Program-made: the position numbers and the translations under genes
NCBI GenBank assembly: GCA_910588905.1
Contig: CAJURZ010000009.1
Span: 15,748-79,747, forward strand
DNA: 64,000 nucleotides
Direction of reading: 5' to 3'
DNA from: an uncultured Eggerthellaceae bacterium
Lineage (GTDB): Bacteria; Actinomycetota; Coriobacteriia; Coriobacteriales; Eggerthellaceae
Part shown: in pieces, positions 9,247-17,423 of the stretch
Layout: each line of letters opens with the position of its first letter
How positions within the stretch are numbered: position 1 is the stretch's first letter
Notes under the pieces: generated by a model
The model's input: the letters and a program-made list of their open reading frames with translations, nothing else
Told to the model about the DNA's origin: nothing
Databases searched by the model: none

Positions 9247-9597
9247 CTAGAGCGGCCGCGTAGTGGGCGCTTCGCCGTTATCTAACATGAAGCGGATGCG
9301 CTCTTCCAGCTTGGCTGCTGGGACGATGCAATCGAACAAGGGGGACTTCATCCTATCTTGCACCCAGACCACATAGGGAAGCGCTGCTACGGCGAACTTG
9401 ATGCGCAGGGCCTTCTGCTCATCTATGTTCACGATGCAGCACTTCACCTGCCCCTCCAGCTGTTCAGACAACCCTTCCAGCACCGGAGCCATCTCATCAC
9501 AGAAGGTGCACCATCCGCTGGTGAATAGGATGACACAGGGGATATCCGAGGCTGCAACCTCTTGCTCGAACGTCTCGTCAGTGATCTCGTGCAACAT
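9247..9597 (-). CDS. thioredoxin-like protein
   Basis: Small thioredoxin-fold protein of 116 residues without a signal peptide, so cytoplasmic. The active site is WCTFC (Trp29, Cys30, Cys33) rather than the classical WCGPC, and the cis-Pro region appears as ALPYVVW. The start has AAGGAG a few bases upstream. It is transcribed away from hipBA and lies next to a small membrane-protein gene in the same direction. Probably a general disulfide reductase; the unusual dipeptide between the cysteines would shift its redox potential. Confidence 0.85.
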   Translation of the reverse strand: MLHEITDETFEQEVAASDIPCVILFTSGWCTFCDEMAPVLEGLSEQLEGQVKCCIVNIDEQKALRIKFAVAALPYVVWVQDRMKSPLFDCIVPAAKLEERIRFMLDNGEAPTTRPL

Positions 9598-9662
9598 AGT
9601 GGCTCCTTATCCTAGATCCCTTGCGGGACCGATGGCATTTCCAGACAGGGTAGCAGCTGCGC

Positions 9663-10079
9663 TCAAACCGAGGGAGCCCCCGATGTATAGGCCTTCTTGT
9701 CTTGATAGGAGAAGACCGCAACCAGGACGCAGGGTATGGCAAGCACGATTCCCAAAAGACCCATGCCAACGATATAGACTGCAGCTCCCACGATGCTCCA
9801 CACCATGACCGTCGTGAGCTTTGCAGGTGTGCGAGCATTGCGCACGCCCAGGATCCCTGCCACCAACCCAGGGACGACAGCGACCATGGCTACGGCCAGG
9901 AGAGACCCCCACCAGGCAGCTCCCACAAACAGGTCGAAGGGGTCGCTGCCATCAGCAACGATGGCGATGCCGAGCCCCACCGCCAAGAACCCCAACAGCC
10001 CGAGCAGCAAGCCCAGGCCGCTGATGACGATGTTCGCGATGCTCAGCCCCTGTATGGCTTTCCCGTGATACGCGTACAT
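9663..10079 (-). CDS. small four-helix membrane protein (DUF4190-like)
   Basis: Integral membrane protein of 138 residues with about three to four hydrophobic helices and the repeated segment GLSIANIVISGLGLL ... LVAGILGVRNA, the pattern of DUF4190-type proteins of unknown function. An upstream in-frame start at 10199 exists, but GGAAGAGAGG lies about 6 bases before the ATG at 10079, and the upstream extension is basic and low in complexity, so the shorter form is chosen. No function can be assigned. Confidence 0.75.
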   Translation of the reverse strand: MYAYHGKAIQGLSIANIVISGLGLLLGLLGFLAVGLGIAIVADGSDPFDLFVGAAWWGSLLAVAMVAVVPGLVAGILGVRNARTPAKLTTVMVWSIVGAAVYIVGMGLLGIVLAIPCVLVAVFSYQDKKAYTSGAPSV

Positions 10080-10144
10080 GACAACCTCTCTTCCTGTGAG
10101 GCAACGGGACGTCCCCTCCTCACGTTGCGGCTTCAGACGCAGAG

Positions 10145-10651
10145 CTAGAGCAGCCCTTCTTCGGCCAAGGTACGGCCGATGCCTACGTACTCTTCGCAAT
10201 TCACGCGAAGGCTCTCCAGTTCATCCTCTGTGAGCTCTCGGACGATCTTCGCCGGTGAGCCCATGATCAGAACGCCGTCAGGTGCATCCATCTTCCCCGT
10301 TACCAACGCCCCTGCTCCAATGAGGCAGTTGCGCCCGATCTTCGCTCCGTCCAACACGATAGCACCCATGCCCACGAGCGACCCATCTCCGATCGTGCAT
10401 CCATGGAGGATAGCGCCATGGCCCACGGATACCTCTTCGCCAACCACCACGTCACCGTTGATGGGCACGTGCAAGCACACGAGCTCCTGGATGTTGGTAC
10501 GTGCGCCAACATAAACATGGCCGCCCATATCTCCCCGCAGCGTTGCGCCGTAGAGCACTGTGACATCCTGAGCGATGTGCACGTCTCCCACGACCGTGGC
10601 ATTCGCCGCTATCTTGGCGGAGGGGTGTATCTCGGGCGTTCCGTAGGTCAT
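10145..10651 (-). CDS. gamma-class carbonic anhydrase family protein
   Basis: Left-handed beta-helix protein of 168 residues in the YrdA/CaiE/gamma carbonic anhydrase family. Hexapeptide repeats run through most of the chain (for example GDVHIAQDVTVLYGATLRGD). The likely Zn ligands His61, His78 and His83 are present (LHVP, VGHGAILHG), as is the Arg40-Asp41 pair. GGAGG precedes the ATG. It probably interconverts CO2 and bicarbonate, or acts as a metal-binding homolog; many family members have unproven activity. Confidence 0.9.
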   Translation of the reverse strand: MTYGTPEIHPSAKIAANATVVGDVHIAQDVTVLYGATLRGDMGGHVYVGARTNIQELVCLHVPINGDVVVGEEVSVGHGAILHGCTIGDGSLVGMGAIVLDGAKIGRNCLIGAGALVTGKMDAPDGVLIMGSPAKIVRELTEDELESLRVNCEEYVGIGRTLAEEGLL

Positions 10652-10829
10652 GCTGGCCTCCTATCAGGTATGCGTGGATGACATTAGAGCACATCTTATC
10701 CTTAGCTTGGATCAAGTGGCAAAGATCCATTGTCTCCGAAAACCACAGAGTGCGCGAACAACCAGCGGATGCAACGAGAGATATCGGAAGGCACGCTTTT
10801 CTGCCTATATCCCTATAAGCCCCACGACC

Positions 10830-11243
10830 TCAGCCGAATGGATCCACGAGCGGTACATCCAGATAATCGAAGTCTCTGGTATTCCTCGTAGCAACGATAA
10901 GACCATTGACATCCGCGATAGAAGCGATCATCAAATCCTCGATAGCAGGTGAGCGCCCTGCAGATACAGCCTGCTCATGGAAGACGGCGCACTGTTCAGC
11001 GCACCGAGCATCGAAAGAGAGCGTCTTCGGGACATACCTCTCTACCAGAGCCGATATCATCTGCCCGAGCTTCGCCCGGCGTTTACCCATAGGCATCATG
11101 AGCTCACCGAAGCGCATCTCCTCTATGGAGATGACCGAAAGATACAGCTCATCGGCATGCCGTTGCAGCCATTCCATAACATGCAGCGCTGGTTCTTTCT
11201 TGCATACCTCTGAGATGACGTTGGTATCCACAAGGTATGCCAT
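10830..11243 (-). CDS. VapC/FitB-type PIN-domain ribonuclease toxin
   Basis: PIN-domain toxin of 137 residues. The acidic metal-binding set is intact: Asp6 (LVDTNVISE), Glu41, Asp103 and Asp124 (TRDFDY). The family cleaves RNA, often tRNA or rRNA loops. The start is 1 bp after the stop of the antitoxin gene. VDTNVISE is typical of the FitB branch, consistent with its FitA-like partner. Confidence 0.9.
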   Translation of the reverse strand: MAYLVDTNVISEVCKKEPALHVMEWLQRHADELYLSVISIEEMRFGELMMPMGKRRAKLGQMISALVERYVPKTLSFDARCAEQCAVFHEQAVSAGRSPAIEDLMIASIADVNGLIVATRNTRDFDYLDVPLVDPFG

Positions 11244-11244
11244 A

Positions 11245-11481
11245 TCAGATCAGCACTCCGGTCACGCGCGGAACATGCCTTTGCGAAAGCGGGATATCCA
11301 TACCGCCGACCTCTTGGGCCTCACGACGAAGCATATCCACCCAGCTCTCTGACTCCGGGGCAAGCGCTTCTTCAAGGATGGCGCGCGCCTCAGCTTGCTG
11401 ACTCCTTCCATGCTTGGCCGCATTGATGGCAAGAGCTCTTTTGGTCTCTTCACTCAACTCCCTTACAAGCAAGGTAGGCAC
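11245..11481 (-). CDS. FitA/VapB-type ribbon-helix-helix antitoxin
   Basis: Antitoxin of 78 residues. The N-terminal RHH DNA-binding motif MPTLLVRELSEET is followed by helices AINAAKHGRSQQAEARAILEEAL (split across about residues 19-41), the classic FitA pattern including the HGRS turn. The C-terminal half would wrap around the toxin. It is first in the pair, with two direct repeats of GATATC(R)ATGATAT upstream as the likely autoregulatory operator. Confidence 0.88.
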   Translation of the reverse strand: MPTLLVRELSEETKRALAINAAKHGRSQQAEARAILEEALAPESESWVDMLRREAQEVGGMDIPLSQRHVPRVTGVLI

Positions 11482-11498
11482 TGGGCCCTCCTTCGAAC

Positions 11499-11530
11499 GA
11501 TATCGATGATATATTTGATATCAATGATAT
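11499..11530. promoter_or_regulatory. FitAB/VapBC operator repeats
   Basis: GATATCGATGATAT (11499-11512) and GATATCAATGATAT (11517-11530) are 18 bp apart and nearly identical. Each contains the palindrome GATATC and can also pair with the other half-sites. The block starts 18 bp upstream of the antitoxin ATG and is AT-rich, so it likely overlaps the promoter. Binding by the RHH antitoxin is inferred. Confidence 0.65.
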
Positions 11531-11714
11531 CATTTTATTCCCATCCCTCCCATCAAGACCTTCTTCGCGTTATCACCGATCACGAACCATGACGCATCTC
11601 TGGAAATGCTCATTACCGCCCTACGGTGAGGTTTCAGTTCAGGAAGACCCAGAAGGGCAAGCTGGAAGGTGCCCTAGGATAGGCGAAACGCAAGCAACGA
11701 CGACAGGGTTCGAT

Positions 11715-12020
11715 ATGGCTGATAAGAACACGACGACGAAAGAGCATCCGCACCTGCGCAACGCAGCCGTCCGCATCATCGGCTATACAGCCTCGGTCCT
11801 CGCTGTGGTCATGTACGTAGCCTACATCCCCCAGATCTCGGACAATCTTGCCGGACACCCCGGCAACCCCATCCAGCCCTTCGCCGCCATGCTCAACTGC
11901 ATCATGTGGTCAGCCTATGGTCTTCTGCCGAAGAAGAAGGATTGGCCTATCGTCATTGCGAACGTACCGGGCGTCTTCCTTGCCGCCACCGCCTTCCTGA
12001 CCGCCCTCTTCCATGGCTGA
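11715..12020 (+). CDS. SemiSWEET-family sugar transporter
   Basis: Small membrane protein of 101 residues with three predicted helices forming one triple-helix bundle, as in bacterial SemiSWEETs, which dimerise to move sugars. The first helix carries YIPQI (the PQ motif), the second has a conserved Asn and Trp (LNCIMWSAYG). The frame opens further upstream (11589), but AGGG sits before the ATG at 11715 and the upstream codons do not resemble the family. The last 8 bp overlap sfsA, suggesting one transcript. Confidence 0.85.
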   Translation: MADKNTTTKEHPHLRNAAVRIIGYTASVLAVVMYVAYIPQISDNLAGHPGNPIQPFAAMLNCIMWSAYGLLPKKKDWPIVIANVPGVFLAATAFLTALFHG

Positions 12021-12771
12021 GCCCCGCATAGCATCCGAACCCTACGTATTCCCCGAACCCCTGCGTGAAGGCATCATCCTGGAACGGCCGAATCGGTTCA
12101 TCATGGACGTAGCCTTGGACGGAATGACCATGCGCTGTCACTGTCCGGTGGTCACCCGAATCGGCGATCTTGATCTGACCGGCCGTCCTTGCTTGGTATC
12201 GGATAGCCACAACCCCAAGCGCAAGATGCCGCTCACCGTGGAAGCCTTCTCCCTCGATCAGCCAGACGCACCCCAAAAGCGATGGATCGGCATGAACCAA
12301 ACCGCCTCGAACCGCTACGTGGAGCACTTCCTGAAGCAAGGAGCGTTCGATGCCATCACGGGCCCGGTAGATCAGGTCAAGCGCGAAGTGAAGCTGGGGG
12401 CTTCTCGCCTGGATTTCCTCATCAACGACCAGCTCTACCTAGAGGCGAAGACGCCGATGGTGCAGATCCAAACAGACATCCCCGCTCACGTGGCACGCCT
12501 CCCCGAAAAGCCCTTCAGCTCCACTGATCGCGTGCTGCGCCATCTGCGAGACCTGGCCGCATCCTTGGAAGACCACGACCGTGCCGTCATCCTCTATTGC
12601 CTCTACTATGAGAACTTCGGCTTCCGCTACTACCATGGCACCACCTACGAAGAGGTCATGGAAACGGTGCAGAGCTGCCACGATGCAGGCGTAGAGCTTT
12701 GGCAGGCAGACTTCGCCATGACGCCGGAGAGCATCAGCCTCGTTCAGTATCATCCCCTGGAGGAGTGGTAG
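12013..12771 (+). CDS. sfsA: SfsA-family protein (DNA/RNA nuclease-like)
   Basis: SfsA homolog of 252 residues. It shows RFIMDVALDG, the CHCPVV segment, SDSHNPKRKMPLTVEAF and the nuclease-like core EVKLGASRLDFLINDQLYLEAKT with Asp/Glu/Lys residues expected for a restriction-endonuclease-like fold. SfsA was named for sugar fermentation stimulation and is now viewed as a nuclease or nucleic-acid-binding protein; its biological role is uncertain. Translation probably couples to the SemiSWEET gene through the 8-bp overlap. The gene converges with the transglutaminase-like gene. Confidence 0.88.
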   Translation: MAEPRIASEPYVFPEPLREGIILERPNRFIMDVALDGMTMRCHCPVVTRIGDLDLTGRPCLVSDSHNPKRKMPLTVEAFSLDQPDAPQKRWIGMNQTASNRYVEHFLKQGAFDAITGPVDQVKREVKLGASRLDFLINDQLYLEAKTPMVQIQTDIPAHVARLPEKPFSSTDRVLRHLRDLAASLEDHDRAVILYCLYYENFGFRYYHGTTYEEVMETVQSCHDAGVELWQADFAMTPESISLVQYHPLEEW

Positions 12772-12811
12772 CTCAAGATGCCCCATGGAGGGGCCCGCAG
12801 GCCCTTCGCCC

Positions 12812-15292
12812 CTAGAGCGGCAACTCGAAAAGATAGCGGTAGCGCATGCTGAGGTGCTGCCTGCGCGGAGCCGCGCGCCAGAGCGCTGCCTCTATGCGAC
12901 AGATGATGTCCTGGATGAGCGCTGCCTCGTGGGCATTCAGCGCAACGCCACCGAACCGCTCCCGCTCTATGAGCTCTACCATGCGCCGGTACTCCGTTGG
13001 GGTCACACCTAAGTCCCCCTGGCTGAAGGCTTCTTCGTAGCCCCCTGGCCGCGCCTCATCAAAGACCACGGGAGCGAAGCGCAAAGCCCGCTGGAGCCGC
13101 GCGAAGAGCAAGGCCGACACCTGGGTCTCCCCCACGTCCGTAAGCCCCAATGTCGCGCTGCCAACCGAAGCAGCTGCCCGCTCGACCGCCTTCGCGAAAT
13201 GCCGTTCCCGCCGACGCACCCGCAGGAACCGCTGGAGCTCCACGACCCCATACCCCACAAGCGCGATGATGACCAGCAGCAAGAGCAGCCCGATCCAGGC
13301 GAAGGGCCGCAGCTCCTCAGGGATCCAGTCATCCCAAGAGCGATCCAAACTACCTGAAAGCTCGCTTTCGCTCCCGTCCCCTGCCACTTCCTTGGATATC
13401 TCGATGGTCTGCTCGGCGGCGTAGGTCTTGTCATAGAAGCCCGGGGTCATCTCCAGCGGCGTCCAACCCACACCGTCTATGTAGACCTCTACCCAAGCAT
13501 GGGCATCCCGCGCCGTCATCTGCGCTGTCGCCTGCCCCGCCTCTTTGAGCGCATCCACATTCGCCTGGCTCAGAAGATATCCCTCCACATACCGTGCAGG
13601 CACACCTGCCTCCCGGAAGGCGAGCACCGCCGTTGCCGCGAACGCCGAGGCATTCCCCTGCTTCTCAGTCTCCAAGAACCAGGTCACATAATCAGCGTTG
13701 GCAGAGGGCTGGAACGGAGCAGGATCGCTGGTGTAGGCACAGTGGGATTCCAGCATGCTGCGAATGCGCGTGGCGATGCTATAGAGATCCTTCGTGGCCG
13801 GGTCCCACCCTTCCCCCGAGAAGAAGAACCGCTGGATGGCGCTCCTGCTGCTCTCGGACCCTTCAAGATAGGTGTCATAGACGAAAGACCGGTAAGCCCG
13901 CTCGGCCTGGAGGAACTGCCCTTCGGCACCCTCCCCTCCCTCTGACGGGGTAGACACCCAAGCGGCTGGAGAGAAGAGCTCCGTTGCCTGAGACTCCGGT
14001 ACGGTGGTCAACGAGCTCTCCCCAAGCCCGAAGAACCCTTCCGGTTGCAGAGACAGATCCAGCAATGGCCGGGCGGAAGGATCTTGGAGCGTCTGGTAAG
14101 GAGCATAGCCATAGCGTCTGTTCGCCTGCTCAGCCTGCAAGGTGATCGTCGCGGTAGGTAGCTGCTGCCCCACCACGGCGCAATTCATCTGGGCATACTG
14201 GGCACTCTGGAGCAGCGGAGAGAAACCCGCCCCTTCCATCCAGCCGAAGAGGCCGTTCCACTGCCCATCGTAGACGGCGAATGACGGCTCGTCGAAGGCA
14301 ACGCCCGTATAGGACGATCCCACGAACCCCCGGAAATAGGACTGCTCCACTGCTTCCGCAGAGCTGAAGGTGGCTTCCAAGCGCGGTATTGCCGCACCTT
14401 CCCCTACCCGGTTCATCTGATAGGCCTTCGCGAAATGCCCTTCCGGTAGCGTGTCAGAACCGAACCGCATCTCATCCCAGGCTTGCAAGATGCCAGCCCG
14501 CACCCCTGCGGCGGCAGGCTGATCCCCCACGGTACGGGCCACCGCACAACCCAAGCCCAGCGCTAAGAGCAAAGCCGCGACGAGCGGGGGGACCATGGCA
14601 AGGAACCCCCGAACAGACAGGCGGCTCACGGCGCTCGTCTGCTTCTTCACCATCGCCAGCAGGGACGCCAGAAGCGTCCCGCCTCCCAAGGTGAGCCCCA
14701 GGGATAAGAACGAAGCAACCCCAGCGAAGACGGTCGCCAGCGCCAGGAAGGTGCACACCCCCAGCACCAACGCGCTCTTCTGGAGACGCAAGAACATCCA
14801 AACCAGAAGGGAGGCTACCGCTGCGAAGCAAAGCGCTACGGCACCCACCTCCGCGATCCCCAAACCTGCATCGATGCGGAAGGGAAGCACGTAGCCTTGG
14901 GTCATGACATCCCAGGCCACGATGAAGCCATTGGCCACCTGAGCCCAGGCACCCAACACGGCACGGGCTCCCAAGATGAACGAAGCCGCCACCCCTACGA
15001 GCAGGCCGATGAGCACCCGTTGGGCAGCAACAGACTCCCGGAAGAACAAGGCAGCCAACAGACCACCGAGAGCACCCAGCACTATAGCTCCCCCAAGAGC
15101 GCCGAGAGGCACCCCGAAGAGCGCCAGCTGGAATGCAAGGGCAGCGGACAGCAGAGCGCTCGCGAAGAGGATGGGCACGCGCAGGCGCGAGAAGCCCACA
15201 AGGGCCTCAGGCCCTGCAGCGGACCTCGGCTTCCCTGACGCTCGGGCGTCCTCCCGCTTATAGGGTGATGCAGCGCTCACGGTCGTTCGCAT
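12812..15292 (-). CDS. transglutaminase-like membrane protein, probable inactive core
   Basis: Membrane protein of 826 residues in the TgpA/YebA-like group. About six N-terminal helices (to roughly 260) precede a large external region with a transglutaminase core, a further helix (about 668-692, AWIGLLLLLVIIALVGYG) and a cytoplasmic tail of about 130 residues. The core keeps GVPARYVEGY, the catalytic His in DAHAWVEVY and W-TPLEMTPGF. The position of the nucleophilic Cys (usually G-x-C before FA) reads GNASAFA, so Cys is replaced by Ala near residue 545. The start overlaps the DUF58 gene by 35 bp. Because GGAGG abuts the ATG, a GTG at 15280 may be the true start. It is last in the kinase-LRR-MoxR-DUF58-transglutaminase operon. 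Confidence 0.85.
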   Translation of the reverse strand: MRTTVSAASPYKREDARASGKPRSAAGPEALVGFSRLRVPILFASALLSAALAFQLALFGVPLGALGGAIVLGALGGLLAALFFRESVAAQRVLIGLLVGVAASFILGARAVLGAWAQVANGFIVAWDVMTQGYVLPFRIDAGLGIAEVGAVALCFAAVASLLVWMFLRLQKSALVLGVCTFLALATVFAGVASFLSLGLTLGGGTLLASLLAMVKKQTSAVSRLSVRGFLAMVPPLVAALLLALGLGCAVARTVGDQPAAAGVRAGILQAWDEMRFGSDTLPEGHFAKAYQMNRVGEGAAIPRLEATFSSAEAVEQSYFRGFVGSSYTGVAFDEPSFAVYDGQWNGLFGWMEGAGFSPLLQSAQYAQMNCAVVGQQLPTATITLQAEQANRRYGYAPYQTLQDPSARPLLDLSLQPEGFFGLGESSLTTVPESQATELFSPAAWVSTPSEGGEGAEGQFLQAERAYRSFVYDTYLEGSESSRSAIQRFFFSGEGWDPATKDLYSIATRIRSMLESHCAYTSDPAPFQPSANADYVTWFLETEKQGNASAFAATAVLAFREAGVPARYVEGYLLSQANVDALKEAGQATAQMTARDAHAWVEVYIDGVGWTPLEMTPGFYDKTYAAEQTIEISKEVAGDGSESELSGSLDRSWDDWIPEELRPFAWIGLLLLLVIIALVGYGVVELQRFLRVRRRERHFAKAVERAAASVGSATLGLTDVGETQVSALLFARLQRALRFAPVVFDEARPGGYEEAFSQGDLGVTPTEYRRMVELIERERFGGVALNAHEAALIQDIICRIEAALWRAAPRRQHLSMRYRYLFELPL

Positions 15293-16427
15293 CCTCCGTA
15301 TCCACCACTACCAAGTCGTAGTTCCCGTTCACCTCTTGCACTCCTGTCCCGCGGACCACCAGCACCACGCTCAGGTCCATCTCCAGGGCAAGCTGCGTCC
15401 AAAGGCGCTCGTCATAGATAGCGCTCACCAAGATGCATTTCGTGAACCGAGCAGAGACCTCCGAGGAGAGCAAGCATGCCACCGCATCTCCGTAGCGCTC
15501 CGAGAGCGGTGCGCCCAGCAAGAGCTCAGACGTGGCGCTCATGGCCTCCAGTCCATCCACCATCACGCTGACGAACTCTCCTTTGACGGGCAGTGCGTAA
15601 TTATGGGAAAGCCCCTGCCGGAGAAGGTCAGATGAGATGGCCTCGCCCACCGAAGCCACTCCATTGAGCAGCTCCACCGAAAGCGCATTCCCCTCATCAT
15701 CCTCAAGGGCACCCAGGCTGACCACGATGAGCTCGAAATCCACTGGGAGCGAGAACTGCCTCGACATCATCACGTCGAATTTCGATGTCAGCTTCCAGTG
15801 CACCGATGCCAGGTGATCCCCCGCCTGGAATTCTCGGATGTCGAACACCTCGTCCACATCAGAGCCGCTCCGGGATTCATCGTAGGTGGTGCCGAACGCC
15901 CGAGAGAGCGGGATGTGCTTCACATTGGTAGCCAGCCCATAGCGTGCCGGGTAGACCACACAGCTCTGATACTTCGACCAGGGCAGAGGGTAGCGAAAGA
16001 GTCCCAAGGGATCCTCGCACCAACAACGCTCTACGAGCACCTCTGTCCGGCCGTAGCGATCGGCATCAAGGGGGATCTGCACCTCCCGGCGCCCCCGGGT
16101 ATTCAGAGCCACTGAAGCAAGATGCTGCTCAGTCGAGCGAAAGGGAGCGCTCATGCAGGCGATATCGAAGGTGATGAGCGCCGCACTGAAAGGGATCCCC
16201 TTGCTTATGGACAGCGTGATGGCGGCATCGCTTCCCACTGCGAAGGATACGGGAATACCGATGCTCACCTCCGTGCACCAGCGCGTGATGAGGACGCCAA
16301 GACCCAAGAGCAACCCCAACAGGATGAAGAACAAGACAACGGCCAGGGCATAGAGCGAACCTGTCCAAACGAAGACGAGCACAGCTATGCCCAGCGCCAA
16401 GATATAGAGGATCCGATTCGACCTCAT
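15258..16427 (-). CDS. DUF58 domain protein
   Basis: Protein of 389 residues with two N-terminal membrane helices (about 7-50) and a DUF58 domain. The conserved segment SGSDVDEVFDIREFQAGDHLASVHWK (split; about residues 180-206) contains the family's R-x-Y/F-x-x-GD-x-x-R/S-x-HWK core. DUF58 proteins belong with MoxR AAA+ ATPases and transglutaminase-like membrane proteins, a trio thought to assemble or mature protein complexes in the envelope. The gene lies 42 bp after moxR and overlaps the next gene. Confidence 0.88.
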   Translation of the reverse strand: MRSNRILYILALGIAVLVFVWTGSLYALAVVLFFILLGLLLGLGVLITRWCTEVSIGIPVSFAVGSDAAITLSISKGIPFSAALITFDIACMSAPFRSTEQHLASVALNTRGRREVQIPLDADRYGRTEVLVERCWCEDPLGLFRYPLPWSKYQSCVVYPARYGLATNVKHIPLSRAFGTTYDESRSGSDVDEVFDIREFQAGDHLASVHWKLTSKFDVMMSRQFSLPVDFELIVVSLGALEDDEGNALSVELLNGVASVGEAISSDLLRQGLSHNYALPVKGEFVSVMVDGLEAMSATSELLLGAPLSERYGDAVACLLSSEVSARFTKCILVSAIYDERLWTQLALEMDLSVVLVVRGTGVQEVNGNYDLVVVDTEDANDRERCITL

Positions 16428-16469
16428 GACGTGGCCGCCCTACCCGTCAGGCGTTCCAGGTCAGAAGGA

Positions 16470-17423
16470 TCACCGACGCTGGGCCCGCTGGCCCAATGCC
16501 GGAGCCGGAACCGTTTCCAGGAGCTCATCGAGGATCTCCTCTGCACTGATCCCTTCGATGCGAGCCTGGGAACGCAGGATGAGACGATGGGCGCACACGT
16601 CTTTGTAGACATCGCGGATATCCTCAGGAATGACGTAATCCCGCTCCCCTAAGATAGCTGATGCCCGGGCCATGCGCACCAGAGCCAGCACGCCACGGGG
16701 GCTCACGCCCAGCTGCACCAAGGGTGCCGTGCGCGTGGCTTCGCAAAGAGCCGTGGCATAATCCATGAGCTCCTCGGATACGCGGATGTTCGCCAGATAG
16801 CGCTGGATGGTGATGATATCCTCTCGGCTAGCCACTTCCTGGACGCTGTCCAAGGGCTTCGCCTCCAATGATTCGCGGATCATGGCCACTTGCAGGTCAT
16901 GGGAGGGGTAGCCGATGGAAAGCCTCACGATGAAGCGGTCCAGCTGAGAGTCAGGCAGCTGTTGGGTTCCCACTGAACCTAAGGGGTTCTGAGTGGCTAT
17001 GACGATGAAGGGCTCAGGAAGATCATGGGTGACACCGTCCACCGTGACAGACCGCTCCTCCATGACCTCCAGCAGGGCCGCCTGGGTCTTGGCGGAGGTG
17101 CGGTTGATCTCATCCCCTAACAACAGATTGCAGTTGACCGCGCCCGGACGGTATTCGAAGTTGCCCGTTTGCTTATTGAACATGGAGAAGCCGGTGATAT
17201 CAGCGGGCATGGTGTCAGGGGTGAATTGGATGCGTCGGTATTCAAAGCCCAGCGCCCGAGAGAATGCCAAGGCCAGCGTGGTCTTGCCCACGCCTGGAGA
17301 ATCCTCCAAGAGGACATGCCCGTTGGCATACATGGCCATGAGCACCTTGCGGATGATCTCATCCTTGCCGATGATGGCCTTGCCGACCTCTTGGATGATC
17401 TGGTCGCTCTTTCGGATTATCAT
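16470..17423 (-). CDS. MoxR-family AAA+ ATPase
   Basis: AAA+ ATPase of 317 residues. Walker A EDSPGVGKTT (about 36-45), Walker B LLLGDEINR (about 100-108), sensor 1 IATQNPLGSVGT and the lid helices are complete. MoxR ATPases act as chaperone-like factors for complex assembly, typically with DUF58 and VWA or transglutaminase proteins, as here. Its ATG overlaps the end of the giant LRR gene by 4 bp, a strong sign of co-translation with that surface protein. Confidence 0.92.
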   Translation of the reverse strand: MIIRKSDQIIQEVGKAIIGKDEIIRKVLMAMYANGHVLLEDSPGVGKTTLALAFSRALGFEYRRIQFTPDTMPADITGFSMFNKQTGNFEYRPGAVNCNLLLGDEINRTSAKTQAALLEVMEERSVTVDGVTHDLPEPFIVIATQNPLGSVGTQQLPDSQLDRFIVRLSIGYPSHDLQVAMIRESLEAKPLDSVQEVASREDIITIQRYLANIRVSEELMDYATALCEATRTAPLVQLGVSPRGVLALVRMARASAILGERDYVIPEDIRDVYKDVCAHRLILRSQARIEGISAEEILDELLETVPAPALGQRAQRR

